62,799 bases of DNA. Origin: JAGXIT01 sp964393815 (GTDB lineage Bacteria; Patescibacteriota; Saccharimonadia; Saccharimonadales; UBA4665). Below, piece by piece: positions 53,241-60,805 of this stretch. Each line of letters begins with the position of its first letter. Position 1 is the first letter of the stretch. Position numbers and translations under genes: made by a program. Where the stretch lies: the NCBI GenBank assembly GCA_964393815.1, contig CAYMUP010000001.1, forward strand, positions 1 to 62,799. Reading direction: 5' to 3'. The notes beneath the pieces are model-generated. The model was given only the letters and a program-made list of their open reading frames with translations, was not told where the DNA came from and did not search any database.

Positions 53241-54365
53241 ATGAATGCTCGTAAACTGCGAGTAGCCATTGTGCACGACTGGCTTTACGGCGGTGGGGCA
53301 GAGCTCGTGGTAGAGCAGCTGCACGAAATATTCCCAGACGCACCCATCTACGCCACATTCGCGACTCCCGAGTGGCGCAAAAGGCTTCACGGCAAAGTTC
53401 GTACCGGCTATCTACAGTGGTGGCCACTGCGTAAAGCCTACAAGTTTCTCGGTTTTCTCCGCATACTTTGGTACACACATCTCAAATTTGATGACTACGA
53501 CTTGGTTATTAGTAGCTCTGGTGCCGAGGCGAAGGGCATCAAAGTTCCACCTGGCGTTCTGCATATCAACTATTGCCACGCGCCTACACACTATTATTGG
53601 AGTCGCTACAACGAGTACATGAAGCGACCAGGTCTTGGCATCGTAAACCCGCTCGCTCGGGCCGGCCTGTGGCTGCTCGTAAAACCACTGCGTGCTTGGG
53701 ACTACCGCGCGGCTCAGCGACCTGACTACATGATTGCAAATTCAACCCACATCCAAAAAGAGATTCGCAAGTATTACAAACGTGACAGCACCGTCATTTT
53801 CCCGCCGGTGTACATGGAGCGCTTTGCGAAGCCCGAAAACCGCAGCAGAAAACGCTCGGGGCTACTCATTTCTGGTCGCCAGACACCATACAAACGTTTT
53901 GACCTGGCAGTTGTCACGTGTAGTAAGCTCGGCATACCCCTGACAGTCATTGGAGATGGCCCAGATCACAAGCGCCTGCGTGGGCTTGCTGGCAAATCGG
54001 TGACATTTCTAGGTCGTGTCTCTGACAAGGTACTTGAAGAGGAATTTGCCCGGGCTGGGGGCTTTATATTCCCGGGTCTCGACGACTTTGGTATTAGTGC
54101 GGTCGAGGCAATGGCGTCTGGTACGCCCGTCATTGCCTACAAAGCTGGTGGTGCGCTCGATTACATCCGTCCAGGGGTAACGGGCGAGTTTTTTACCCAC
54201 CAAACAGCCGCGTCGCTCGCGACCACCCTTCGCCGTTTCAAACCTAACGCGTACAGTAGCGCAGCCGTGCGGGCATATGCCAAACGCTATTCGCGTGAAC
54301 AATTCCAAAAGTCTATGCGCGCCTACGTGAGCGCAATGCTCAAAAAAGGGCCACCTACTCGCTAG
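53241..54365 (+). CDS. GT4 family glycosyltransferase
   Basis: A 374-residue GT-B enzyme. The acceptor domain opens VAIVHDWLYGGGAELVVEQL; the donor domain has LLISGRQTPYKRFDLAV, LTVIGDGPDHKRL and FPGLDDFGISAVEAMASGTP (EX7E). HINYCHAPTHYYWSRYNEYM is typical of WbaZ/mannosyl-type transferases. Being encoded just behind the initiating transferase, it probably adds the second sugar. Confidence 0.9.
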   Translation: MNARKLRVAIVHDWLYGGGAELVVEQLHEIFPDAPIYATFATPEWRKRLHGKVRTGYLQWWPLRKAYKFLGFLRILWYTHLKFDDYDLVISSSGAEAKGIKVPPGVLHINYCHAPTHYYWSRYNEYMKRPGLGIVNPLARAGLWLLVKPLRAWDYRAAQRPDYMIANSTHIQKEIRKYYKRDSTVIFPPVYMERFAKPENRSRKRSGLLISGRQTPYKRFDLAVVTCSKLGIPLTVIGDGPDHKRLRGLAGKSVTFLGRVSDKVLEEEFARAGGFIFPGLDDFGISAVEAMASGTPVIAYKAGGALDYIRPGVTGEFFTHQTAASLATTLRRFKPNAYSSAAVRAYAKRYSREQFQKSMRAYVSAMLKKGPPTR

Positions 54366-54396
54366 TTCGGGTTTTGTTTGCAGAGTAACGCTTATG

Positions 54397-54402
54397 TATA
54401 CT
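54397..54402 (+). promoter_or_regulatory. -10 box of the LexA-like gene (leaderless)
   Basis: TATACT (54397-54402) lies seven bases before the ATG at 54410. No LexA-type palindrome is obvious around it. Confidence 0.5.
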
Positions 54403-54409
54403 GTAGGGT

Positions 54410-54901
54410 ATGGATCAGACACCGGCCGCGTCCGAGAAGACACTTAGGCCGACCAAAAAGCAAAAAGAGCTCTTAGCCTACATCGAGCAGTTTATAGCTG
54501 AAAACGGCTATAGCCCGAGCTACCGTGAGATCATGAGTGGCCTCGAGTACACCTCGGTAGCGACTGTGGCATTGCACGTCGGTAATCTTATTTCACGTGG
54601 TCATTTACGCAAACGTGAGCATAGCGCTCGCTCGCTTGAGGTGGTGACTCCTTCGGCTGAATTTACTTCAGAGCCCAAGCTAAAGACAAACGAAGTGAAA
54701 CCATCAGAGGAGAAATGGCTCATCGAGAAGGTCGAACACTTGTTTAGCGAGGCAGAAGGTCAGGCAGTCGCCACCGAAGAAGACTTGCGCCCCATTGAGA
54801 TTATGTTGGCCGCTCTCCGTGTACTCGGGCTAGAAGCGGGCGCACAGAGCTTTGCGGAGCGTTACCAAGCACTGAAAGGGCAGGGTAAGTCAAGTGAATG
54901 A
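54410..54901 (+). CDS. LexA-like DNA-binding protein without the peptidase domain
   Basis: A 163-residue protein. Residues 12-82 match the LexA winged-helix domain: RPTKKQKELLAYIEQF, ENGYSPSYREIMSGL, TSVATVALHVGNLISRGHL. The S24 peptidase half of LexA, with its Ala-Gly cleavage site and Ser/Lys dyad, is absent. A short linker, which contains the dispersed-repeat fragment (KTNEVKPS), leads to a helical C-terminal region of about 60 residues. It can bind DNA but cannot self-cleave, so classic SOS induction through it is unlikely. The next gene begins within its last eight bases. Confidence 0.8.
   Translation: MDQTPAASEKTLRPTKKQKELLAYIEQFIAENGYSPSYREIMSGLEYTSVATVALHVGNLISRGHLRKREHSARSLEVVTPSAEFTSEPKLKTNEVKPSEEKWLIEKVEHLFSEAEGQAVATEEDLRPIEIMLAALRVLGLEAGAQSFAERYQALKGQGKSSE
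54689..54702 (+). repeat. Partial copy of the dispersed repeat inside the LexA-like gene
   Basis: AACGAAGTGAAACC is identical to the first 14 bases of copy D and is preceded by the same CA. The second half of the repeat is not recognisable. It encodes NEVKP in the linker. Confidence 0.4.
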
Positions 54902-55583
54902 TCGCTACCATCTTGATCGTCGGACCCACCGCTATCGACGCGCCAGGCGCCGAGTGATCATTATCGCTGTGCTGATCTTTTTTATTGCACTTTTTTACTT
55001 TCTGTCTAATCTCCATATTACCCCCCAGCAAAATATTACAAATGACCAAACTATCATAAAAAAATACGATGCTGCCACAGCAAAAACTGTCTCCATCGAC
55101 AAGCCGCTTTTCAAGCTGGAACTACCAGAGGGTTGGAAAGAGTCTAAGCCAGACGCCTCTATGGTCCCAGCACCGCAATTCGTGTTTGTGAGCGACCCCA
55201 AAGACCAGCAGGCACTTCGTTTATATGTTGATGTTATTCCTGCGGCGCTTGGTATCAACAAAGCCCTAACCGTATCGGCTCGGGCTGATACCCTCGACCA
55301 TGACTCTGTGTCGGAAAACTGCGTTAACTACACTGAACTCAGTAAAAAAGATGGTCGCACGGGTCTAGCACCTGCCAAGTGGCAAAATATCGATTTTCTC
55401 TGTGACGTGGGCAATCCGCAGCGGCCATTAGTGGGCGCTATCTCTGCGGATGGCATGAACTATGTGAAGCTCACCGGACCCACGGTAGGCGAGCACAAAC
55501 TTTTCATTGTCTACACTGACTATAGTATCAACCCCAATTACACAAACCTCTACGATATATTGAACTCCCTCCACCTAAAATAG
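54894..55583 (+). CDS. Single-pass exported protein, unknown function
   Basis: A 229-residue protein from GTG 54894, overlapping the LexA-like gene by eight bases. The N-terminus is very basic (DRRTHRYRRARRR), then comes a membrane helix (about 21-39) and an external domain. FKLELPEGWKES and LNSLHLK at the two ends resemble DUF1795/PsbP-like folds, though this is a weak match. Two cysteines (ENCVNY, FLCDVG) may pair. Co-expression with the DNA-binding protein is implied by the overlap. Confidence 0.65.
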   Translation: MNDRYHLDRRTHRYRRARRRVIIIAVLIFFIALFYFLSNLHITPQQNITNDQTIIKKYDAATAKTVSIDKPLFKLELPEGWKESKPDASMVPAPQFVFVSDPKDQQALRLYVDVIPAALGINKALTVSARADTLDHDSVSENCVNYTELSKKDGRTGLAPAKWQNIDFLCDVGNPQRPLVGAISADGMNYVKLTGPTVGEHKLFIVYTDYSINPNYTNLYDILNSLHLK

Positions 55584-55588
55584 CCGAA

Positions 55589-56395
55589 CTATTGCAGGTC
55601 TCTAAGAAAAGCTAAGGTGCCATCTTCATAAATTTTTCCGGGCCGAATAATGGTTACCTGGTCGTGTTGCGGCAACTCCTCGCTCTCCTTTCCTACGAAA
55701 ACGAAAGTGACCGGTATAGCTTGCTCGGAAAAAAACTGAGCCATGGCGTAGTCGCTCGCGCTGTCGCCAAAGCAAGTTCGACCTGTAACAATCATTGGCT
55801 TAGTAGCGGACCATTCATGAAGTAATCTCGACCCTGCATATTTACCAGCGGCGACAGACTCTATATCAGTAGAAATGGTCGTACAGTCAACCTTCACTTT
55901 CTCATTGCTCGCCGCAAAAGCTTCTACAAGAATGTCAGCAAGTACCTTTTGCTCTTGATGATATTTGGCGAGCGGTACATCGGGTCTTTTTTCAATGGTT
56001 GCCATCGTCGTTTTGCTAGTGTCCCAAAACATTGTTTTAAACTCATGGTCATGATCAAAAAAAATTTGTTTTGCCAGATTGTATTGGGCTGGGGTTAAAG
56101 CAAACGGGCTCTGAGCCGGTATGGTGCTGCCATGTGACCAGGTAATGAGTTCTCCACCTTTCTGGCAAGCAATTGCTAGGTGTGACTGGCCAGCCTGATC
56201 CATGCCTTCTAAAAGGTGGCCTAGAAGATGCTCTTGCAGCCAGGCGTAAGATCTACCAGTATTAATACCAACCAGATTCCCCTCTGCGAGGAGTGAACGT
56301 ATGATCGCCACCACTGCAGGGCTAAAAGCACTATTGTGAGGATTTGTTATAACGCCGTCTACATCAAATATAAAAAAATGAGCTGTTTTGGACAT
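55589..56395 (-). CDS. HAD superfamily phosphatase (IIB-like)
   Basis: A 268-residue hydrolase. Motif I is FDVDGVITNP with the two catalytic aspartates, motif II is GINTGRSYAW, and motif IV is GDSASDYAMAQF; the C2-type cap between residues 90 and 190 suggests a sugar phosphatase or trehalose/sucrose-phosphatase relative. Metabolic target unknown. On the minus strand TATGCT lies six bases before the ATG, fitting leaderless expression. The neighbouring exported-protein gene converges with only five bases between stops. Confidence 0.83.
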   Translation of the reverse strand: MSKTAHFFIFDVDGVITNPHNSAFSPAVVAIIRSLLAEGNLVGINTGRSYAWLQEHLLGHLLEGMDQAGQSHLAIACQKGGELITWSHGSTIPAQSPFALTPAQYNLAKQIFFDHDHEFKTMFWDTSKTTMATIEKRPDVPLAKYHQEQKVLADILVEAFAASNEKVKVDCTTISTDIESVAAGKYAGSRLLHEWSATKPMIVTGRTCFGDSASDYAMAQFFSEQAIPVTFVFVGKESEELPQHDQVTIIRPGKIYEDGTLAFLRDLQ

Positions 56396-56523
56396 GAAGC
56401 TAGCATACTACATTATTCTTAATAGGGCAGGTACCTACTCTGGACATGGAGAATGCGGTCAAAAATACTATATCTAGTGTGTCGGCTAGCATGATAGACT
56501 CTAAACACGTCTCTAAAAAGTTA

Positions 56524-56603
56524 ACAAATTGTAAGCTGGAATCGGGTGTAAGTCCCGAACTGTGCCGCAACGGTAACCGCGAAAAACGGAAGTCCGAAAC
56601 AGC
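56524..56603 (+). ncRNA. Cobalamin riboswitch aptamer
   Basis: The conserved core is present in order: GGAATCGGGTG and AAGTCCCG forming P4, CCGCAACGGTAA forming the P5 and B12-box side, a small hairpin CCG/CGG, then AAGTCCGAAACAGC matching the AGYCMGRA box. GCTG (56534-56537) can close the domain with CAGC (56600-56603). The aptamer is compact, without the long peripheral arm of large btuB-type elements, so a Cbl-II-like class is possible. It lies between the HAD gene and the 397-residue gene. Confidence 0.8.
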
Positions 56604-56663
56604 GTAAAGTCTTCCGAGCAGAAGCGAAGTATGTCAACATATAGACATAGTCTCTTGTCGCTG

Positions 56664-56688
56664 CCCTCGGAGTTACGAGGGTATTTTT
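56664..56688 (+). terminator. Riboswitch expression platform: terminator or Shine-Dalgarno-masking hairpin
   Basis: CCCTCG (56664-56669) pairs with CGAGGG (56676-56681) and is followed by TATTTTT directly before the ATG at 56689. The GAGGG in the right arm is the only plausible ribosome-binding site, seven bases before the ATG, so the same hairpin could stop transcription or hide the site. Confidence 0.6.
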
Positions 56689-57882
56689 ATGGTCTATACG
56701 CCCGAGCGATTGGCGAAAAATCCACACACTATCAGTAGTGAGATTGATCGATACTTGAGTGTTTATAACGACACGACAACCTGGTTTGCCGAAGCGCTCA
56801 ATGGCTCAATGCGCACTCCGTTTACGTACCAGTATGATGGCCATGAATTGCGCTCATCTGAGGGGTCGTCTATGGGTAACGTGTTCAAGGCGTCGTTGAA
56901 AGAGGCTGAAAGTATTGCAAACGAAGACCCGATTTTGGCTTTCGAGAAAAGACGTCGAAAAATTGAACTTGGGGAATATAGTGAGATGTTGTCAATGGCC
57001 GAGGGAACATTGCCCAATACGATGGTTGTCGTTTCTGATTTTCCTGCCGAGTTAATGGGGCGCACGAGAGATGTCGGTGGCTATAACGTTGAAAGGCAAC
57101 AGACGATGCTACGTGTTATTTATTGGCAGGACAATCAGATGCATATGCTTTCTCAGAGCCTCGACAGATCTGATCGTCTCGGACTTGAAGCGATCTACGA
57201 AGCGATGGGTGAAAGAGCAGCTCCAGGCGAGTTGCTCGGTCAGCGAATCCACAAAGACCTTACTACCGATGAGCAGAAATTTTTGATCGATAAGCTTATG
57301 GGGGTGTATGATCGATCGCTTGCCGAAAGATACGGGGGTCAGTTTCATGCTGGTCGGCGTGACATGTCTCAAGACACCTATCTCTTTGCTTGCTCACAGA
57401 CTGATTTGGTAGATAGGTGGGTACTTGCGGAACTTTCAGGTAACTTGGCTAATTATGATAAATACAATATTATTGCTGCACTTTCCGCTCGATATGATGC
57501 AGCTCACCACTTAAAACCCCAGGTATCACCACAGCTTCAAACAGCGTTTTCATACTCTGGGATCGCGTACGGGGCTTTACAGCCAGGTCATAACCTTGAG
57601 GTCGAACTTCGGCTTATGGGTGCCCGTGCCCGTGCGGAAGGCAAACAATATAGTGGTTGTGGCGGTACAATAAAAGCAGCTGAGGGTGGGTTAGAATACG
57701 AGCTGAATCAGCTTGGCTACGGGAACAAGATTGACACAGCACGTAGTGACGATGGGGGTGATGGTTTAGGCCCGTTAACTTTCAAGTGCGCAGAGGGGCA
57801 TACAAATACCCGCAAAAAAGGCGAGTTGCTGAAAGAATGTCGAGTGAAAGGCTGCAAAAAGGGTTCGGTTGGTTGTGGCTAA
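56689..57882 (+). CDS. Unknown Cys-rich-tail protein under cobalamin riboswitch control
   Basis: A 397-residue soluble protein with no signal peptide or membrane helix. I do not recognise the family. The first ~300 residues are mixed alpha/beta and acidic; a Tyr/Gly-rich zone follows. The tail has Cys324 in SGCGG and a cluster of Cys367, His371, Cys384, Cys389 and Cys396 (FKCAEGH, KECRVKGC, SVGCG), compatible with a zinc or other metal site. A cobalamin riboswitch ends just upstream, so expression should fall when B12 is plentiful. Genes under such control are usually for B12 uptake or synthesis or are B12-independent stand-ins for B12 enzymes. A zinc-ribbon mini-protein gene follows. Confidence 0.75.
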   Translation: MVYTPERLAKNPHTISSEIDRYLSVYNDTTTWFAEALNGSMRTPFTYQYDGHELRSSEGSSMGNVFKASLKEAESIANEDPILAFEKRRRKIELGEYSEMLSMAEGTLPNTMVVVSDFPAELMGRTRDVGGYNVERQQTMLRVIYWQDNQMHMLSQSLDRSDRLGLEAIYEAMGERAAPGELLGQRIHKDLTTDEQKFLIDKLMGVYDRSLAERYGGQFHAGRRDMSQDTYLFACSQTDLVDRWVLAELSGNLANYDKYNIIAALSARYDAAHHLKPQVSPQLQTAFSYSGIAYGALQPGHNLEVELRLMGARARAEGKQYSGCGGTIKAAEGGLEYELNQLGYGNKIDTARSDDGGDGLGPLTFKCAEGHTNTRKKGELLKECRVKGCKKGSVGCG

Positions 57883-57893
57883 TGCGAGGAGTG

Positions 57894-57899
57894 TAAAAT
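57894..57899 (+). promoter_or_regulatory. -10 box of the mini zinc-ribbon gene (leaderless)
   Basis: TAAAAT (57894-57899) lies six bases before the ATG at 57906, with no Shine-Dalgarno at the usual spacing to that ATG. Confidence 0.45.
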
Positions 57900-57905
57900 A
57901 AAGCC

Positions 57906-58073
57906 ATGATTGATGAGTTTGACCCATATGCCGAGATGGTAAAAGAACAGGCGCCGGAGCTGTTTTGTGAAGTGTGCGGACACTATCCTCTAGAGCCGGT
58001 ACATGGGCACTTTGCCTGTCCGAGCTGCAAGAGCGTCACTAAATGCTGCGAAGGTTTGCCACAAGATGTGTAG
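57906..58073 (+). CDS. 55-residue zinc-ribbon protein
   Basis: A short gene. The product has an acidic start (MIDEFDPYAEM) and two Cys pairs, CEVC (21-24) and CPSC (38-41), spaced 13 residues apart as in zinc ribbons, plus CC at 47-48. No larger domain is present. It starts 23 bases after the Cys-rich protein under the riboswitch and ends 15 bases before nadD. It may be co-transcribed with either, or use its own -10 box. Function unknown; small zinc ribbons often bind nucleic acid or serve as subunits. Confidence 0.7.
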   Translation: MIDEFDPYAEMVKEQAPELFCEVCGHYPLEPVHGHFACPSCKSVTKCCEGLPQDV

Positions 58074-58082
58074 GGAAAAGCA

Positions 58083-58128
58083 AACGAAGTGAAAGTCACC
58101 GAAGTTAAAAATACATCCCAGGTGAAAG
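58083..58128 (+). repeat. Dispersed 46-47-nt repeat, copy C
   Basis: Begins AACGAAGTGAAAGTCACC and ends ATCCCAGGTGAAAG. It covers the start of nadD: both of its GTG triplets (58089 and 58122) are in frame with nadD, and the peptide reads NEVKVTEVKNTSQVK. Confidence 0.75.
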
Positions 58129-58712
58129 AGCGTCGGATTGGAATATATAGCGGCACGTTTGACCCCGTGCACGCCGGGCATGTTGCGTTTGCACTCCAGG
58201 CGCTTGAGAAAGCTGATCTTGAGGCCATTTATTTTTTGCCAGAGAGGTTGCCGCGCTACAAGCCTCACGTTGAGCATTTTGGCCACCGTACAGCCATGCT
58301 AGAGCGGGCGCTTCGACCACATGTCGGGCTCAAGCTTATCGATGACCTGCCGGAGCCATATTTTTCTGTCGCCAGAACTCTGCCAAGGCTGCGGCAAAAG
58401 TTTCCAGAGGCTAAGCTGTGCTTTTTGATTGGGTCAGATGTAGCCACTCATATTTCAAGCTGGGATAGTGTTGAGGAGCTTCTTCGCTCTAGCGAACTCA
58501 TCGTGGGCCTACGAGAAGGGTCAGACGGCGTAGCCCTAACGGCAAACTTGCCTGAAGGGGCGAAAGCCAAGGTAGTCTCCGTAGCTAGACCAGGGATACG
58601 ATCATCGCTAATTCGGAAGTCTGTGTACGACAACGCAAGCCCTCCCGGACTATTAAAAAGTGTGTATAACTACGTTCGACGAGAATGGCTCTATCTCAAA
58701 AACCCCTCATAA
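58089..58712 (+). CDS. nadD: Nicotinate-nucleotide adenylyltransferase
   Basis: A 207-residue enzyme of NAD synthesis that adenylylates nicotinate mononucleotide. The nucleotide-binding GTFDPVHAGH (22-31) with its HxGH is present, as are FLIGSDVATHISSW and the C-terminal RSSLIRKSV matching the ISSTxIR motif. The start is uncertain: GTG 58089 and GTG 58122 both lie inside a copy of the dispersed repeat, and the conserved domain begins at RRIGIYSG. The first 11-14 residues are thus repeat-derived. No Shine-Dalgarno is clear for either start. Confidence 0.9.
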   Translation: MKVTEVKNTSQVKERRIGIYSGTFDPVHAGHVAFALQALEKADLEAIYFLPERLPRYKPHVEHFGHRTAMLERALRPHVGLKLIDDLPEPYFSVARTLPRLRQKFPEAKLCFLIGSDVATHISSWDSVEELLRSSELIVGLREGSDGVALTANLPEGAKAKVVSVARPGIRSSLIRKSVYDNASPPGLLKSVYNYVRREWLYLKNPS

Positions 58713-58739
58713 ATACAGACAAAGTTACAACATATGTTT

Positions 58740-58769
58740 ATTGCTAATGGCTACTATCAGTTGGTACAC
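58740..58769 (+). promoter_or_regulatory. Candidate promoter for a short transcript
   Basis: TTGCTA (58740-58745), an 18-base spacer and TACACT (58764-58769). A transcript from here to the terminator at 58967-58992 would be about 215 bases. Confidence 0.35.
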
Positions 58770-58872
58770 TAGAGGTACTTACGGTTGCAGTGCGAGTGCG
58801 ACGGTAGAGACAAAAATATTTCAACAAAAATAAAAACTCTGTGTTTTCAGAGGTGATAAGAGGTAGGACGCT

Positions 58873-58965
58873 ATGTCTATCCCAGTTACAACAGTGTTTG
58901 ACAGGCCGTCGGCGGTTCACGTGCGCGTGAGACGACCGGGCTGGCAGCAGTTCATCCACTACTAA
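58873..58965 (+). CDS. Possible 30-residue small protein
   Basis: ATG 58873 to TAA 58965, encoding a basic, Val/Arg-rich peptide starting MSIPVTTVFDRPSAV and ending QQFIHY. AGAGGTAGG lies upstream at a workable distance, and a terminator starts right after the stop. The 300-base gap between nadD and the DsbA-like gene holds nothing else except a small hairpin (CTCTG/CAGAG) before the ORF. It could be a true small protein or part of a small RNA; no family recognised. Confidence 0.35.
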   Translation: MSIPVTTVFDRPSAVHVRVRRPGWQQFIHY

Positions 58966-58966
58966 A

Positions 58967-58992
58967 AAAGAGGGGTTTTATACCCCTCTTTT
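58967..58992. terminator. Bidirectional terminator
   Basis: A 10-bp perfect stem AAAGAGGGGT (58967-58976) and ACCCCTCTTT (58982-58991) with a five-base loop. The A-run to its left gives a T-run for the leftward DsbA-like gene, and a short T-run ends the rightward transcript. Confidence 0.8.
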
Positions 58993-59013
58993 CATGAAAA
59001 TATGGTGCTAAGA

Positions 59014-59658
59014 CTACTTCTTTAGTGCCTCATCTAAAAGCTTGCTGAAGGCATCGAGGCTGGGTTGACCTTGAGCGTCTAGGAGCTTGCTTGAATCTAC
59101 TTTTTTACCGTTCAAGAAAAATGCTGGCGTGGCCTTTTGCTCCCCACTTTTATCAAATTCAGTGATGTCGGCCTTGATGGCGTCATTTATTTTTTCACTT
59201 TTAAAGTCTTTCTGGAAGGTCGCGACGTTGAGGTTTAGCTGCTTCGCATATTGATCAAAATAGCTGTTGGCGTTTGTCGCCTGAGTCCAAGCCTGCCAGT
59301 TTGAAGCAGCGTAAAGAAGGTCGTGCATTTCCCAGAATTTTCCTTGCTTATCGGCGGCTTCGGCAGCACGGGCAGCCGCATAGGCGTTTTGGTGAATTTG
59401 GGCCAGCGGCAGGTTGCGGAATTGGAACTTAACCCGGTCTTTGTACTTTTCGCGGACCTGCGCGGTGACTGGAGCAAAACTCTCACACGCCGGACACTGA
59501 TAATCACCATATTCAACAAGCGTCACCTTGCTATCAAGCTTGCCTACAACGTGGTTCGTCGGCGTAGCGACTGCCGTCTTTTTGTTGTTATTCACAAATA
59601 CAAGGCCTAAAAATGCCACAATGATAACACCGATAACAGCCCAAAATCGCTTATCCAT
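59014..59658 (-). CDS. DsbA-like exported thioredoxin
   Basis: A 214-residue protein with an N-terminal membrane anchor (about 5-23) and a DsbA/DSBA-like thioredoxin fold. The active site is CPAC (55-58) in YGDYQCPACESFAP, followed by RNLPLAQIHQNAYAAARA, and the cis-Pro region is KATPAFFLNGKK. It resembles BdbD-type oxidases that form disulfides in exported proteins; many surface proteins in this window contain paired cysteines, so the role is coherent. A strong bidirectional terminator follows its stop. Confidence 0.92.
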   Translation of the reverse strand: MDKRFWAVIGVIIVAFLGLVFVNNNKKTAVATPTNHVVGKLDSKVTLVEYGDYQCPACESFAPVTAQVREKYKDRVKFQFRNLPLAQIHQNAYAAARAAEAADKQGKFWEMHDLLYAASNWQAWTQATNANSYFDQYAKQLNLNVATFQKDFKSEKINDAIKADITEFDKSGEQKATPAFFLNGKKVDSSKLLDAQGQPSLDAFSKLLDEALKK

Positions 59659-59737
59659 AATTACGTCTAAAACTCCCTCTTTATGTACACCTATGTTAGC
59701 ACGCCGAGCGTCACTTTTAAAAACGCTTGGAAACTCG

Positions 59738-59743
59738 TAGTAT
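59738..59743 (+). promoter_or_regulatory. -10 box of the CBS-domain gene (leaderless)
   Basis: TAGTAT (59738-59743) lies six bases before the ATG at 59750; no Shine-Dalgarno is present. Confidence 0.45.
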
Positions 59744-59749
59744 TAAGTT

Positions 59750-60805
59750 ATGCTTACATTTACATTTGGACTTGGTCTTGGCTGTACGGCGGTGCTACTT
59801 GCGGCGGTTTACAGAGAGTACCACCATGTTCCCACGCTCGAGCTAAAGCGAAGGGCTAGGCAAGGGGATGAGGTCGCGGCTGCTCTTTACCGCGTAGCTG
59901 CCTATGGACTGAGTGTAAAGACGCTACTAATTGGTCTCGGTGTCGCTAGTCTTTATGGCTGCCTCTATTTTCTAGAAGAGGCTACGCCGCAGTGGGCGGC
60001 GGGACTAATCTTTACTGTGGTATGTGGTCTGTGTGCCTGGGTGCTCAGCGCAAGATCATCTTCTGTGTCGCTCAAAGTTGCAACCGCCACCGCCCCATTT
60101 TTTGCAAGAATCACCGAACGCTTTGACCCATTGTTCTCCCGCGTTGGCCGCATTTTTAGTCGTTTTCAACCTGTGAACTTACACACCGGAGTCTATACTA
60201 AGTCAGATCTACAGCAGCTGTTTGACAGACTAAAAAGGCAAAAAGATAGCTCCATTAGTCCTGTCGATATTGATCTGGTGTCGCACGCGCTTAGTTTTGG
60301 TGACAAGCTGGTTTCAGAAGTGATGACCCCCAAGCGTGTCGTTAGTGCTGTGCAGGCGAATGATACGGTTGCGCCAATTCTGGTGAGTGAACTGCACAAA
60401 ACAGGGCATAGCCGTTTCCCCGTGTACCAGGGGAAAGACGAGGAGGTTGTCGGCGTGCTGTATTTACACGACGTCACCGCTCATATGGACTCGCGCCCGG
60501 TTCATGAGCGAATGCGTACGCAGGTTCGGTATGTGCACGAGGAGTATTCACTCAGACAGACGCTGCAGGTGTTCTTAAAGACAAAACAGCATCTGTTTGT
60601 CGTCGTCAATGAGCTTGAGGAGTACGTTGGCATTATCACGATCGAGGATATTCTCGAGCAGGTGATTGGGAAACCTATTGTCGATGAATTTGACGAATAC
60701 GAAGACCTACGAGCTGTCGCTGCTTCGGCCGCTCGCAAAGAGCACATTGCGCATGAAAATAGTATGTCAAAACCAAACGAAGTGAAACCCACCCCTGATA
60801 AATAG
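59750..60805 (+). CDS. Membrane protein with CBS-domain pair (CNNM/CorC-like)
   Basis: A 351-residue protein. Three or so membrane helices lie in residues 1-105 (near 3-20, 52-74, 84-103), then a linker and two CBS domains: VMTPKRVVSAVQANDTV to VVGVLYLHDVTAHM, and VHEEYSLRQTLQVFL to YVGIITIEDILEQVIGKPIV. The CBS pair matches CorC/hemolysin-type proteins, but the membrane half is shorter than a full CNNM domain and not clearly homologous, so ion transport is unproven. The last residues (SKPNEVKPTPDK) are encoded by copy D of the dispersed repeat. Confidence 0.83.
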   Translation: MLTFTFGLGLGCTAVLLAAVYREYHHVPTLELKRRARQGDEVAAALYRVAAYGLSVKTLLIGLGVASLYGCLYFLEEATPQWAAGLIFTVVCGLCAWVLSARSSSVSLKVATATAPFFARITERFDPLFSRVGRIFSRFQPVNLHTGVYTKSDLQQLFDRLKRQKDSSISPVDIDLVSHALSFGDKLVSEVMTPKRVVSAVQANDTVAPILVSELHKTGHSRFPVYQGKDEEVVGVLYLHDVTAHMDSRPVHERMRTQVRYVHEEYSLRQTLQVFLKTKQHLFVVVNELEEYVGIITIEDILEQVIGKPIVDEFDEYEDLRAVAASAARKEHIAHENSMSKPNEVKPTPDK

